Source: Eubacteriales bacterium (GTDB lineage: Bacteria; Bacillota; Clostridia; Lachnospirales; Lachnospiraceae). From it: a stretch of 59,877 nt of DNA. The notes beneath the pieces were generated by a model, which saw nothing but the letters and a program-made list of their open reading frames with translations, ran no database searches and was not told the origin of the DNA. The translations under genes were made by a program, and so were the position numbers. Position 1 is the stretch's first letter, and every line of letters starts with the position of its first letter. Below, piece by piece: positions 1 through 8,036 of the stretch. Location of the stretch: contig JAUNAK010000007.1 in assembly GCA_030527665.1 (NCBI GenBank), forward strand, positions 1-59,877. Direction: 5' to 3'.

Positions 1-91
1 CGGAAAAAACATTATTTTAAAAGGTATGAATTTTGAAGAAGGTGCCACCATGCGTGACCGTAACGGTCAGGTCGGCGGCCATAAAGCGTAA
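1..91 (+). CDS. Y-family DNA polymerase (UvrX/UmuC-like), C-terminal end only
   Basis: An open frame enters from the left edge (first full codon at base 2) and stops at 89-91. The 29 visible residues end in GGHKA and contain ILKGMNFEEGATMRDRN, which resembles the extreme C-terminus of Firmicutes Y-family translesion polymerases. No catalytic part is visible, so the call rests on this tail and on the YolD-like gene 20 bases downstream, which commonly follows such polymerases in Lachnospiraceae. Confidence 0.6.
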   Translation, partial: GKNIILKGMNFEEGATMRDRNGQVGGHKA

Positions 92-111
92 AACAAGGAG
101 ACAGCACACAA

Positions 112-516
112 ATGGGAAAATACGATGCAATCATCCACAGGAACCGACCGGTCGACAGCAAACATCCGGCCATGTCCCTGCATAACCGTGCTGCTCAGTT
201 TGCTCCCTTTGATGCTCTGACCGGCTTCGGCAATCAGATCTTCGAGACGGCCCGTCTGACACAGGCACGCATGGAAATATCCGAAGATGTCCGGCAGGTG
301 ATCAACGGCCGTCTCCGGCAGATCGAAGACCGGATCAAAGAGCAGCCCACAGTAACTGTCACCTACTTTCTTCCGGACAAAACAAAGGACGGTGGGTCTT
401 ATCCGACCGTCACCGCCCGTGTATTAAAGATCGATATCTATAAGGAACGTCTCCGTCTGGAAGACGATCTCAGCATTGCCTTTGATGATATCGTGCAATT
501 GGATATTATTTCCTGA
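112..516 (+). CDS. YolD-like family protein
   Basis: A 134-residue soluble protein. The N-terminal part (MGKYDAIIHRNRP, then SLHNRAAQFAPFDALTGF at about 21-40) is typical of the YolD-like proteins encoded beside translesion polymerases in Clostridia. The second half (VTVTYFLPDKTKDGGSY, then RLEDDLSIAFDDIVQLDI) is a small beta-rich domain. AAGGAG lies about a dozen bases before the ATG. The gene follows the polymerase stop by 20 bases and is probably co-transcribed with it. The biochemical role of the family is not settled; a DNA-damage-response link is inferred from this pairing. Confidence 0.75.
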   Translation: MGKYDAIIHRNRPVDSKHPAMSLHNRAAQFAPFDALTGFGNQIFETARLTQARMEISEDVRQVINGRLRQIEDRIKEQPTVTVTYFLPDKTKDGGSYPTVTARVLKIDIYKERLRLEDDLSIAFDDIVQLDIIS

Positions 517-581
517 TAACCGATTGCTGTTTTCCCGTTTCTTTTTATAATTCGCAAATCCCGATAGAATCCGTGCTTTCC

Positions 582-1061
582 TTATTTCTCATTGACCAGC
601 TTTCCGGTCATATGTTCAATTTCAATCGCAATCATCTGCACAGCTTTAATTGACGGAGTCTGCATTTCCGCCTCCGCCTCTTCTCTGCTCGGATAGTACT
701 TAATGGTCAGCTTCCGCAGTTTATCTTCCCAGACGGTCCGGTCTTCCAGCAGCTTTGCCCGTCCGAATGCCACAACACTGGTCGAATTCCATTCCCAGTT
801 TCCTTCTGTCTTATATCCCTGGTTCCATGTCGTCAGACATACCTTATCGCATTTTCTGATTGCATCGATCTTGTGTCCGCTTCTGGCACCATGAATATAG
901 ATGCAGTTATCCTCTTCCTCATAATAGAAATCCACCGGTATCGCATACGGATATCCGTCATCACCGATCACCGATAATGCAGCCCGCTTCTCTTCCTTCA
1001 GAATTCGTCTGCATTCCTCTTCAGACACCTGCTGTTTTATTCTTCTCATTGGTCTGAACAT
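582..1061 (-). CDS. pyridoxamine 5'-phosphate oxidase-family flavin-binding protein
   Basis: A 159-residue protein with the split-barrel FMN-binding fold of the PNPOx-like family. An N-terminal helix is followed by ALSVIGDDGYPYAIPVDFYY (about 28-47), then the strand IYIHGARSGHKIDAIRK (about 54-70), which normally contacts the flavin phosphate, then KVCLTTW. The ATG follows a GAAGGAGGAGTGAAGAT ribosome site. Members of this subfamily act as small flavin-dependent reductases, or as nitroimidazole-resistance (NimA-like) proteins. The substrate cannot be told from sequence. It appears to be monocistronic. Confidence 0.8.
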   Translation of the reverse strand: MFRPMRRIKQQVSEEECRRILKEEKRAALSVIGDDGYPYAIPVDFYYEEEDNCIYIHGARSGHKIDAIRKCDKVCLTTWNQGYKTEGNWEWNSTSVVAFGRAKLLEDRTVWEDKLRKLTIKYYPSREEAEAEMQTPSIKAVQMIAIEIEHMTGKLVNEK

Positions 1062-1166
1062 ATCTTCACTCCTCCTTCGATCTGTTCATGGTATACCCTC
1101 TTCCCTTGTCGATAGTTATACCTTATCGCACCAAAGGGTAGCTCCTCAACTGTGATGAACCCGGGT

Positions 1167-1364
1167 CTACTCAACCATTTCCCACTTCGTCGGCGTCTTT
1201 GCCCGGATTTCTTCCTGTGACAGATCATGCAGATCACTTATGGCAATCAATTTGCCGTGGTATACAATATCCCCCCACTCATTGACATCAAAAAAGCTCC
1301 GAATATGCTGATATGTCGGGTACATATGGCAGAAACCATTTACAACATCCTGTCTGTTCATCAT
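1167..1364 (-). CDS. small conserved-looking hypothetical protein (65 aa)
   Basis: A 65-codon frame starting with two consecutive ATGs behind a strong site (GTAAGGAGAAATAAAA). The product (MMNRQDVVNGFCHMYPTY, later DVNEWGDIVYHGKL and a TPTKWEMVE end) is acidic and soluble, with no signal peptide, membrane segment or metal motif. I do not recognise a family. The good ribosome site and normal codon use argue that it is real. The gene just downstream on the same strand (582-1061) begins about 105 bases further on. Confidence 0.6.
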   Translation of the reverse strand: MMNRQDVVNGFCHMYPTYQHIRSFFDVNEWGDIVYHGKLIAISDLHDLSQEEIRAKTPTKWEMVE

Positions 1365-1463
1365 TTTTATTTCTCCTTACTGCTGTTTCACAGCTATATC
1401 TGCTGTGCAGGTTTTCATTGTATCATATTTTCCCGTATTACAAACTCTGTGTTTTATTCCATT

Positions 1464-1500
1464 CCACTTACAGAAGTGGGAGTCTTCTCGGCTGAGATAA
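1464..1500 (+). repeat. hairpin motif copy 1 (GTGGGAGTCTTCTCG-CTGAGATAA)
   Basis: A short dyad (CCACTTACAGAAGTGG, 1464-1479) runs straight into GGAGTCTTCTCGGCTGAGATAA. The same module occurs twice more, in opposite orientations, at 8769-8860. It lies about 130 bases before the GH3 gene. Its hairpin-plus-conserved-tail form resembles the subterminal hairpins at the ends of IS200/IS605-type elements; that link is inference only. Confidence 0.6.
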
Positions 1501-1629
1501 AAAATGTCGTACACTTCTCAAAAAAGAATATCGCTGTTTCCCGCTTCTTTTGTTATAGTATTTCTAGCAGTTTAAAACCTGGATCTCAAAAAACCATGTC
1601 GTTTTTTGCATACAAAAGGAGCATGTCTT

Positions 1630-4437
1630 ATGGAAGAAAAAATTTTTGATGTTGACCGCTATGCTGCCTGTGCCCGCCGGGCCGCTGCAGAAGGAGCGGT
1701 ACTCTTGAAAAATGATTCGGTTCTGCCGCTGCAGGAAGGTGCAAAGGTCGCCTTCTTCGGCAGAAGCCTTTACAACTATTACAAGAGCGGTACCGGTTCC
1801 GGCGGTCTGGTGAATGTGACACATGTCACCGATATTCTGGATGCAGTAAAGGAAAGCGGTCGTTTTGACTATAACCGTACCGTAGACGAAGCCTATCAGA
1901 CCTGGCTGGAGGACCATCCCTACGATGCCGGTGCCGGCTGGGGACAGGAGCCCTGGTTCCAGGAGGAAATGCCTCTTTCCGGGGAACTTCTGACCGCTGC
2001 TGCAGCCGAAAGCGAAACGGCAGTGATCGTGATCGGACGTACCGCCGGCGAGGATCAGGACAATAAGATCGAGGCCGGAAGCTGGCTGCTCACCGACGGT
2101 GAAAAAGCCATGCTGGATGCGGTAACAAAGGCATTCTCCCGCACCGTCGTTCTTCTGAATGTTGGCAATATCATCGACATGAGCTGGTTGGATACTTATA
2201 AGCCTTCTGCTGTTCTGTATGTATGGCAGGGGGGACAGGAAGGCGGCTGGGGCGTGCTGGATGTCCTGGATGGAACTGTCACTCCCTGCGGTCATCTGAC
2301 TGACACCATCGCCGCTTCCATTGCTGATTATCCCTCTACATCTAATTACGGAGATCCTGACCGCAACTTTTATAAAGAAGATATCTATGTCGGCTACCGC
2401 TACTTCGAGACCTTCTGCCCGGACAAAGTACTCTACCCCTTCGGTTTCGGTCTGTCCTACACCGATTTTTCCATGCAGAGTACCATGACAGAAGATGCCG
2501 ATGTGATCCGCTTCTCCGTTCAGGTTACCAATACCGGTTCCTTCCACGGAAGAGAAGTCGTACAGGCCTATGTATCCAAACCGCAGGGCAGACTCGGACA
2601 GCCGTCCCGCATTCTTTGCGGTTTTGCAAAAACAAAGGATCTTCAGCCCGGCGAATCCGATACGATTACGATTTCTGTTTCCCGCAGCAGCCTTGCTTCC
2701 TATGATGACAGCGGCTGCACCGGTCACTGTAACTGCTATGTACTGGAAGCAGGCACCTACACCTTCTATTTAGGAGAGAATGTTCGTGATGCCGCTGCCA
2801 TTGGAAGCGTATCCGAATCCGAAACAAAAGTAATCGCTCAGCTGGAGGAAATTCTTGCACCTACAGAAGCCTTTGACCGTATGCATCCGGGTATCGACGG
2901 CAGTATAACCATGGAACCGGTTCCGCTTCGTACCATTTCTCCTATGGACCGCCGTGCAGAACGGATGCCTGCGGAAATCCCCTGTACCGGAGATCAGGGA
3001 ATCCGTCTGGTCGATGTCCGGGATGGAAAAGCATCCATGGAAGACTTTATTGCCCAGCTGTCCGATGAGGATCTGATTCAGATCCATCGCGGCGAAGGCA
3101 TGGGCTCCCCGAAGGTTACACCGGGTACCGGCGGTGCGTTCGGCGGTGTTACTGAAAGTCTGAAAGCCTTCGGCATTCCGATCGGCTGCTGCTCCGACGG
3201 TCCCAGCGGTATCCGTATGGACTGCGGTACCAAAGCCTTCTCTCTGCCCAACGGCACCTGCCTGGCCTGCACCTTCGATGAGGCACTGAATGAAGAACTG
3301 TATGCCTGGGAAGGTCTGGAACTGCGCAAAAACAAAATCGATATCCTGCTCGGACCCGGCATGAATATTCACCGCAATCCGCTGAACGGAAGAAACTTTG
3401 AATATTTTTCCGAAGATCCGCTTCTGACCGGACGTACCGCAGCCGCTCAGCTGCGCGGTATGCATCGCTATAATGTAACCGGAACCATCAAACATTTTGC
3501 CTGCAACAACCAGGAATTCCGCCGCAACTTTGTGGATCCGGTGGTTTCCCAGCGTGCCCTTCGCGAGATCTATCTCCGCGGATTTGAAATTGCCGTAAAA
3601 GAAGGCGGAGCCTATGCACTGATGAGTACCTACGGTCCGCTCAACGGCATCTATACTGCCGGAAATTATGACCTTCTGACTACCCTTCTCCGCAAAGAAT
3701 GGGGATTTACCGGCATCGTCATGACCGACTGGTGGGCAAAAGCCAATGAGGAAGGACAGCCCGGAAGCGGTAAGAACACACCGCAGATCGTACGTGCACA
3801 GAACGATCTCTACATGGTTACCCCGGATTCCGCATCCAATGCGGGCGGTGACCGTTCTTCTGAGGGACTGGCAAACGGCATTGTTTCACGCAGCGAATTC
3901 CAGCAGATCGCAGCAAATATCTGCCGCAATCTGATTCGCATGCCTGCTTTCACCCATTTCCTCGGCGAGCACGATGATCTGGATGAGCAGCTCAGCAAAT
4001 GCCTGAGCGCAGAGGATGAAGCACTGGCAAATTCGATCACTTTGCATATTACGGATGGTGTTCTGGATGTCGATCCTTCACTGCTGAATACCGAAAAGGG
4101 CTCCACCAACCTGATGCAGGTATTTACCGCTCCCCGCGGCGTCTATCTGCTTCACATTACCTGCAAGGCTGATACCGACAATGTTCTGGCGCAGCTTCCG
4201 CTGTCTGTTTTCCAGGAGAAAAAACTGGCAGGTTCCATCAACCTGACCGGTGCGGACCAGGAGGAGCAGACCTTTACCTTCACCCTGGATCCTGCTTTCA
4301 TGGGCAATTTCTATCTGAAGCTGTTCTTTGGTCAGAGCGGTATGCGTATTACCGGTATCCGCATGGAGATCATAAAGAACATGGAGGAAGAGATCACCCG
4401 GATCCTTGGAGAGATGAACGGTTCCGACAATGACTGA
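1630..4437 (+). CDS. beta-glucosidase, GH3 family, with inverted domain order
   Basis: A 935-residue glycoside hydrolase. Start: the ATG at 1630 follows AAAAGGAG by 7 bases; an in-frame ATG at 1606 has no ribosome site. Domain order is unusual. The GH3 C-terminal (alpha/beta sandwich) domain comes first (about 1-290, beginning EGAVLLKNDSVLPL). A fibronectin III-like domain follows (about 290-380, VQVTNTGSFHGREVVQAYVS). The catalytic TIM barrel comes last (about 465-720), with the KHFACNN motif at 621-627 and the nucleophile Asp700 in GIVMTDWW. No signal peptide, so probably cytoplasmic. This inverted arrangement is known in a group of rumen and gut clostridial enzymes. It should release terminal beta-glucosyl, or a related sugar, from oligosaccharides. 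The gene stands alone and ends before two hairpin terminators. Confidence 0.93.
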   Translation: MEEKIFDVDRYAACARRAAAEGAVLLKNDSVLPLQEGAKVAFFGRSLYNYYKSGTGSGGLVNVTHVTDILDAVKESGRFDYNRTVDEAYQTWLEDHPYDAGAGWGQEPWFQEEMPLSGELLTAAAAESETAVIVIGRTAGEDQDNKIEAGSWLLTDGEKAMLDAVTKAFSRTVVLLNVGNIIDMSWLDTYKPSAVLYVWQGGQEGGWGVLDVLDGTVTPCGHLTDTIAASIADYPSTSNYGDPDRNFYKEDIYVGYRYFETFCPDKVLYPFGFGLSYTDFSMQSTMTEDADVIRFSVQVTNTGSFHGREVVQAYVSKPQGRLGQPSRILCGFAKTKDLQPGESDTITISVSRSSLASYDDSGCTGHCNCYVLEAGTYTFYLGENVRDAAAIGSVSESETKVIAQLEEILAPTEAFDRMHPGIDGSITMEPVPLRTISPMDRRAERMPAEIPCTGDQGIRLVDVRDGKASMEDFIAQLSDEDLIQIHRGEGMGSPKVTPGTGGAFGGVTESLKAFGIPIGCCSDGPSGIRMDCGTKAFSLPNGTCLACTFDEALNEELYAWEGLELRKNKIDILLGPGMNIHRNPLNGRNFEYFSEDPLLTGRTAAAQLRGMHRYNVTGTIKHFACNNQEFRRNFVDPVVSQRALREIYLRGFEIAVKEGGAYALMSTYGPLNGIYTAGNYDLLTTLLRKEWGFTGIVMTDWWAKANEEGQPGSGKNTPQIVRAQNDLYMVTPDSASNAGGDRSSEGLANGIVSRSEFQQIAANICRNLIRMPAFTHFLGEHDDLDEQLSKCLSAEDEALANSITLHITDGVLDVDPSLLNTEKGSTNLMQVFTAPRGVYLLHITCKADTDNVLAQLPLSVFQEKKLAGSINLTGADQEEQTFTFTLDPAFMGNFYLKLFFGQSGMRITGIRMEIIKNMEEEITRILGEMNGSDND

Positions 4438-4550
4438 ATAAAACCATGAATCTCGAGAAGGTTTCCCACGCAGCACGGCAGTTTCGGGAGATCTGCCTCA
4501 CTGACTGCAGCGCAGCAGCAATATAATCTCCCTGCATGACAGCATATCCG

Positions 4551-4575
4551 GGCCCGCATTCTATGCGGGCCTTTT
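4551..4575 (+). terminator. intrinsic terminator after GH3 gene
   Basis: A perfect 9-bp stem (GGCCCGCAT / ATGCGGGCC) with a 3-base loop, followed by TTTT, about 110 bases downstream of the beta-glucosidase stop. Confidence 0.8.
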
Positions 4576-4601
4576 CGATACTATATCGTAATAAAATACA
4601 C

Positions 4602-4651
4602 AGACCGGACTGAGCAGACGCATTTTTCGCACCGCAGTCCGGTCTTATTTC
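4602..4651 (+). terminator. second hairpin terminator downstream of GH3 gene
   Basis: An 11-bp perfect stem (AGACCGGACTG / CAGTCCGGTCT) around a 22-base loop, followed by TATTT. It probably acts as back-up to the preceding hairpin and insulates the peptide genes downstream. Confidence 0.6.
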
Positions 4652-4742
4652 CCCTTAAATTCGCCATCTTTTCATCGCTTTAGGGTTAATTTCGACTTTC
4701 TTTCAGTTAAAATTCAACCTGTTTGCCGGGTCATAAGCGGAA

Positions 4743-4748
4743 TATAAT
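4743..4748 (+). promoter_or_regulatory. -10 element of the small-peptide promoter
   Basis: A consensus TATAAT lies 56 bases before the first 45-codon peptide gene, after a long A+T-rich stretch. The -35 is weak (TGTTTG with 17-base spacing is the best fit), so an activator may be needed. It is the only good promoter seen for the pair. Confidence 0.5.
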
Positions 4749-4803
4749 ACAATCATCCGATCGGGAAACAAACAAAATTTAAGAAAGGATGGTGACAAAA
4801 ACT

Positions 4804-4941
4804 ATGATGAACTTTGTCAAAAAATATTTCACCGAGAACGAGGATGCAATTCTTCTTGCATGCGCATCCATGGCTAGCATGACATCTGGCGCTAATGCAC
4901 CGGAATTTCTGCTTGATTCTTTTAGAAAACTGAATGACTAA
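4804..4941 (+). CDS. orphan small peptide, copy 1 (45 aa)
   Basis: A 45-residue peptide: MMNFVKKYFTENEDA, then a hydrophobic/small-residue stretch with ASMASMTSG, then NAPEFLLDSFRKLND. AAAGGAT sits well placed before the double ATG. 34 of 45 residues match the second copy, and substitutions are mostly conservative, so the pair looks under selection. There is no double-glycine leader, lipobox or recognisable modifying enzyme nearby. It could be a secreted or modified peptide, a small toxin or a membrane-associated peptide. Function unknown. Confidence 0.75.
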   Translation: MMNFVKKYFTENEDAILLACASMASMTSGANAPEFLLDSFRKLND

Positions 4942-5005
4942 TACTTACCTGATATAAATTTTTATATAAGCACCAAAAATTTTGAGAAAGGATGGTGACA
5001 ATACT

Positions 5006-5143
5006 ATGATGAACTTTGTTAAAAACTATATGAAAAAAAATGAGGACGCACTTATTCTTGCATTCGCATCCATGGCTAGTCTGACATCTGGCGTAAATGC
5101 ACCGGAATTTCTGCTTGATTCTTACAGAAATCTTAACGACTAA
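5006..5143 (+). CDS. orphan small peptide, copy 2 (45 aa)
   Basis: A paralogue of the preceding gene, with the same length and leader. It differs at 11 positions, concentrated at 7-20 (K/N, F/M, T/K, E/K and so on). The C-terminal block NAPEFLLDS is identical apart from one preceding residue. Copy 1 has a single cysteine (residue 20) that is phenylalanine here, so disulfide or thioether chemistry is not shared. A strong terminator follows. Confidence 0.75.
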   Translation: MMNFVKNYMKKNEDALILAFASMASLTSGVNAPEFLLDSYRNLND

Positions 5144-5180
5144 TATATAAACAGCATTAAATTTCATATAAGCAGTAAAA

Positions 5181-5211
5181 AAGAGGAACCGCATTGCGGT
5201 TCCTCTTTTTT
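5181..5211 (+). terminator. terminator of the peptide-gene pair
   Basis: A perfect 12-bp stem (AAGAGGAACCGC / GCGGTTCCTCTT) with a 3-base loop, followed by a T run. Confidence 0.9.
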
Positions 5212-5326
5212 GTATCAATTTACTATTGTAATGTAAAAGCGCCCTCAGCTATGCTGCCTCATCTTCTGCAGATGGGGCATCCATACATTCGCTCAGTTAA
5301 GCTGACTCACCGGCTGTGATGCCAAT

Positions 5327-6775
5327 TTATCTCATTTGCGGCAGTCCCCAGCGATCGATCTCTTCCTGCGTCGTGTCATCGCCGATCGTAATAAGCTCGG
5401 TTCCTGTCAGTTTTGCAAACAGAATGATATCCGAACGATTCAGTGCAGTGGATACAACGGAATGATGTGCGCCGCCTGCGTAGCACCATGCAGCTGTTCC
5501 GATTGCAAAGTTCGGTTTGTGTCTGTACATCACTCTTGCAACAGGAAGCTTCGGCATAACCTCCGGCTGCTCGACCAGTTCGATATCCGCACAAATAATA
5601 CGGAAATGATCGCCCAGATCCACCAGTGTAACCTGAATACCGTCTCCGGTAACACCATCAAATACCAGACGTGCCGGATCCGCCTTGCCGCCGATTCCCA
5701 GCGGATGTACCTGGATCTCCGGTTTTCCGGCTGCGAAGGATGCCGGTACCTCCAGCATATGGGAAGCCAGCTCCAGCTCTCTTCCCGGAACCATATCATA
5801 GGTATAATCCTCGATAAATCCGGTTGCACCTTCTCTTCCTTCTGCCATCTTCATCAGTACCTGAGAAAATGCGGAGATCTTGTAATCGCCCTCCGGTCCG
5901 AAGCCTACGCCCTTTGCCATCAGGTTCTGTGCAGCCAGACCCGGCAGCTGTTTCATTCCGTGCAGATCCTGGAAAGTATCTGTGAAGGAAGTTGCGCCTG
6001 TTTTTTCCATGAATTTTTCGATTGCCACCTCATAACGAGCCTGCTCGCGTACAGCTTCGATATTATCGGTAGCCATCGTGTATTTGCTTTCATACTCAGC
6101 CATCTTGGCATCGATCTCTGCCTCGGAAGCAGCATCAGCCAGATCAGCGATCTCACCGATTCCCCAGTATTTGATCTCCCAGCCGTATTTGATCTCACAG
6201 CCCAGACGGTTTCCGTCGGTGACAGCAACATCACGCATGTTATTTCCGAATGTTGCTACCAGTGTATTTCTGGAGGAGTCGATTGCCTTTGCCACCTGTG
6301 CAAACTGTCTGATTCTGGCAATTACATCCTCATGTTTGTAAAATCCTGCAACTACCTCATGTGCAATACCCAGTCTGGAAAGAATAAATCCATACTCACG
6401 ATCGCCGTGTGCAGCCTGATTCAGGTTCATGAAGTCCATGTCGATCTCGCTGTACGGCAGTGCCTCATTGGCCTGTGTATGCAGATGCAGAAGCGGCTTG
6501 TTCAGCAGCTGCAGACCTTTGATCCACATTTTTGCCGGTGAGAAGGTGTGCATCCAGGTAATAACACCGACACAGTCATCGTCAACAACGACTTTCTTCA
6601 TATCCTCTACACAGATCCTGGATGTCTCCACGGTCGGAAGCAGCTCGATCGTGATGGTATCTGCCAGCTTCTCATTCAGAAAATCCACCATTTCCTGTGT
6701 ATCTGCCGCAACCTGCTTCAGACATTCCTCTCCGTACAGATCCTGGCTTCCGACGATAAAGTACAATTTGCTCAT
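5327..6775 (-). CDS. araA: L-arabinose isomerase
   Basis: A 482-residue enzyme converting L-arabinose to L-ribulose (EC 5.3.1.4), a Mn-dependent cytoplasmic isomerase. Full family length. The N-terminus MSKLYFIVGSQDLYG, the HTFSPAKMWIKGL motif (about 76-88) and the C-terminal GTAAWCYAGGAHHSV are diagnostic. The ATG follows GGGAGGTTTTGTATT. No kinase (araB), epimerase (araD) or transporter gene is adjacent; the only neighbour is the divergent AraC-type regulator. An imperfect hairpin lies between 5250 and 5275, downstream of the stop. Confidence 0.97.
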   Translation of the reverse strand: MSKLYFIVGSQDLYGEECLKQVAADTQEMVDFLNEKLADTITIELLPTVETSRICVEDMKKVVVDDDCVGVITWMHTFSPAKMWIKGLQLLNKPLLHLHTQANEALPYSEIDMDFMNLNQAAHGDREYGFILSRLGIAHEVVAGFYKHEDVIARIRQFAQVAKAIDSSRNTLVATFGNNMRDVAVTDGNRLGCEIKYGWEIKYWGIGEIADLADAASEAEIDAKMAEYESKYTMATDNIEAVREQARYEVAIEKFMEKTGATSFTDTFQDLHGMKQLPGLAAQNLMAKGVGFGPEGDYKISAFSQVLMKMAEGREGATGFIEDYTYDMVPGRELELASHMLEVPASFAAGKPEIQVHPLGIGGKADPARLVFDGVTGDGIQVTLVDLGDHFRIICADIELVEQPEVMPKLPVARVMYRHKPNFAIGTAAWCYAGGAHHSVVSTALNRSDIILFAKLTGTELITIGDDTTQEEIDRWGLPQMR

Positions 6776-6895
6776 AATACAAAACCTCCCTGTTCATTAT
6801 AATAGTGACGCCTCACACGACTGTTTTGAAGTCCCGAGAATGCGGCGGCAGTTTTTTCAAATGCCGATACCGCCACGGTGATCTGCTTTTCTCTC

Positions 6896-6942
6896 ACTCA
6901 GCTCTTTCTAAAAGATCCACCTGACTCAGCTCTTTCTAAAAG
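6896..6942. repeat. two 19-base direct repeats in the araA/AraC intergenic region
   Basis: ACTCAGCTCTTTCTAAAAG occurs at 6896-6914 and again at 6924-6942, a 28-base period. It lies in the leader side of araA, between araA and the divergent regulator. It could be a pair of regulator half-sites or a simple local duplication. Confidence 0.6.
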
Positions 6943-7093
6943 CTCCATCTGCAAAAACAAAATCATCGTTTTCCTATACTTGAAGAATACCATTCCGGGC
7001 ATAGGAATAAAAGACATTATATGATATAGTATAGACAGTTATTGACATTGCTGTTTCCTGCAGTAAACTCTGTAAGCCGCCGGAGGAAATACT

Positions 7094-7945
7094 ATGCTGG
7101 TTCGTTATGAGCACAGACCTTTTGAGACCGGATGTGAAGTCTGGATCAAAAAATACCGCAAACTGAATAATCTGCCGCACTGGCATTCCGAAGCGGAGCT
7201 GATCACGGTTACAAGAGGGACAGCCCATATCACGGTCGATGGCAAAAGCTATCCTGTCTCTGAGGGTTTCTGTATCTTCGCTGCTGCCGGCTGTGTTCAC
7301 ACCATTTTGCTGGAACCGGAAAGTTCCATTCTGGTTGCACAGTTTGCACGCCCGGGCGGTATACGGATCAACTCCCTGCAGTCGGAGGAAGTTCTGTTTC
7401 CGGATCAGTATCGAATTGCCGAACGAATGAATGCCATTTATGCAGAATTTCGATCTGCAGGCCCCTATATGACCGAACGGGTCAATGCTCTCTCCGTTCT
7501 TCTGCTGACCGATCTGCTGTCCGCAATGCCTTTTACTGAATCGACAGCTCACAGATACGGGATCGAACGGTTCAACTCCATGCTTGCCTATGCCGCAGCA
7601 CACTGCGAGGATTTTGATTACCGGGCGGCGGTTCAGTATATGTACATGTCCGAAGGACATTTTTCCCGCTACTTCAAAGCCCGAACCGGTACAACCTTTA
7701 CCCGATACATGAATGCACTGCGGATCTCCCGTGCCGTCGATCTCCTGCACCGGATGCCATCCATATCCGTCACCGACCTGGCCGCCCAATGCGGCTTCAA
7801 CACGCTGCGGAGCTTCAACCGGGTCTTCAAGGAGATGACCGGTTATACCTGTACGACACTTCCGGAAGATTATACCTTCCATATCCGTTCCCATCCAACG
7901 AACGGCATCGATTTTGATCCCACTCTGGAGTACCTGGAAGAGTAA
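7094..7945 (+). CDS. AraC-family transcriptional regulator with cupin sensor domain
   Basis: A 283-residue regulator. The N-terminal cupin-type sugar-sensing domain (about 20-100) contains NLPHWHSEAELITVTRG and YPVSEGFCIFAAAGCVHTI. The C-terminal AraC DNA-binding domain (about 165-260) has two helix-turn-helix units, the second in TDLAAQCGFNTLRSFNRVFKEMTG. The start follows CCGGAGGAAATACT. It is divergent from araA across about 320 bases, so control of arabinose isomerase is the simplest inference. It could equally be a general AraC regulator. Confidence 0.9.
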   Translation: MLVRYEHRPFETGCEVWIKKYRKLNNLPHWHSEAELITVTRGTAHITVDGKSYPVSEGFCIFAAAGCVHTILLEPESSILVAQFARPGGIRINSLQSEEVLFPDQYRIAERMNAIYAEFRSAGPYMTERVNALSVLLLTDLLSAMPFTESTAHRYGIERFNSMLAYAAAHCEDFDYRAAVQYMYMSEGHFSRYFKARTGTTFTRYMNALRISRAVDLLHRMPSISVTDLAAQCGFNTLRSFNRVFKEMTGYTCTTLPEDYTFHIRSHPTNGIDFDPTLEYLEE

Positions 7946-7968
7946 ACAGAAAAAGCAAAAATCAGGAA

Positions 7969-7997
7969 TCGACCAACCGCTTCCGGCATGATATAGT
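7969..7997 (+). promoter_or_regulatory. candidate hisB promoter
   Basis: TCGACC (7969-7974), a 17-base spacer and TATAGT (7992-7997), 39 bases before the hisB start. Confidence 0.5.
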
Positions 7998-8036
7998 ATA
8001 GACATTAGAATCACATGGAAATACGAGGAATAAAAA

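Larger units (their letters stand above)
4775..5180 (+). repeat. tandem duplication (about 202-bp unit) carrying two peptide genes
   Basis: Two head-to-tail copies. Each has the leader GAAAGGATGGTGACA (4783-4797 and 4986-5000), a 45-codon gene and a 3' tail ending ATATAAGCAnnAAAAA. The start codons are 202 bases apart. The duplication therefore covers ribosome site, gene and 3' flank, not just coding sequence. Confidence 0.9.

Noticed and set aside
1046-1237. Minus-strand 63-codon frame between two small genes
   Set aside because: It overlaps both the better-supported 65-codon gene and the start of the flavin-binding protein gene, and its start is poor.
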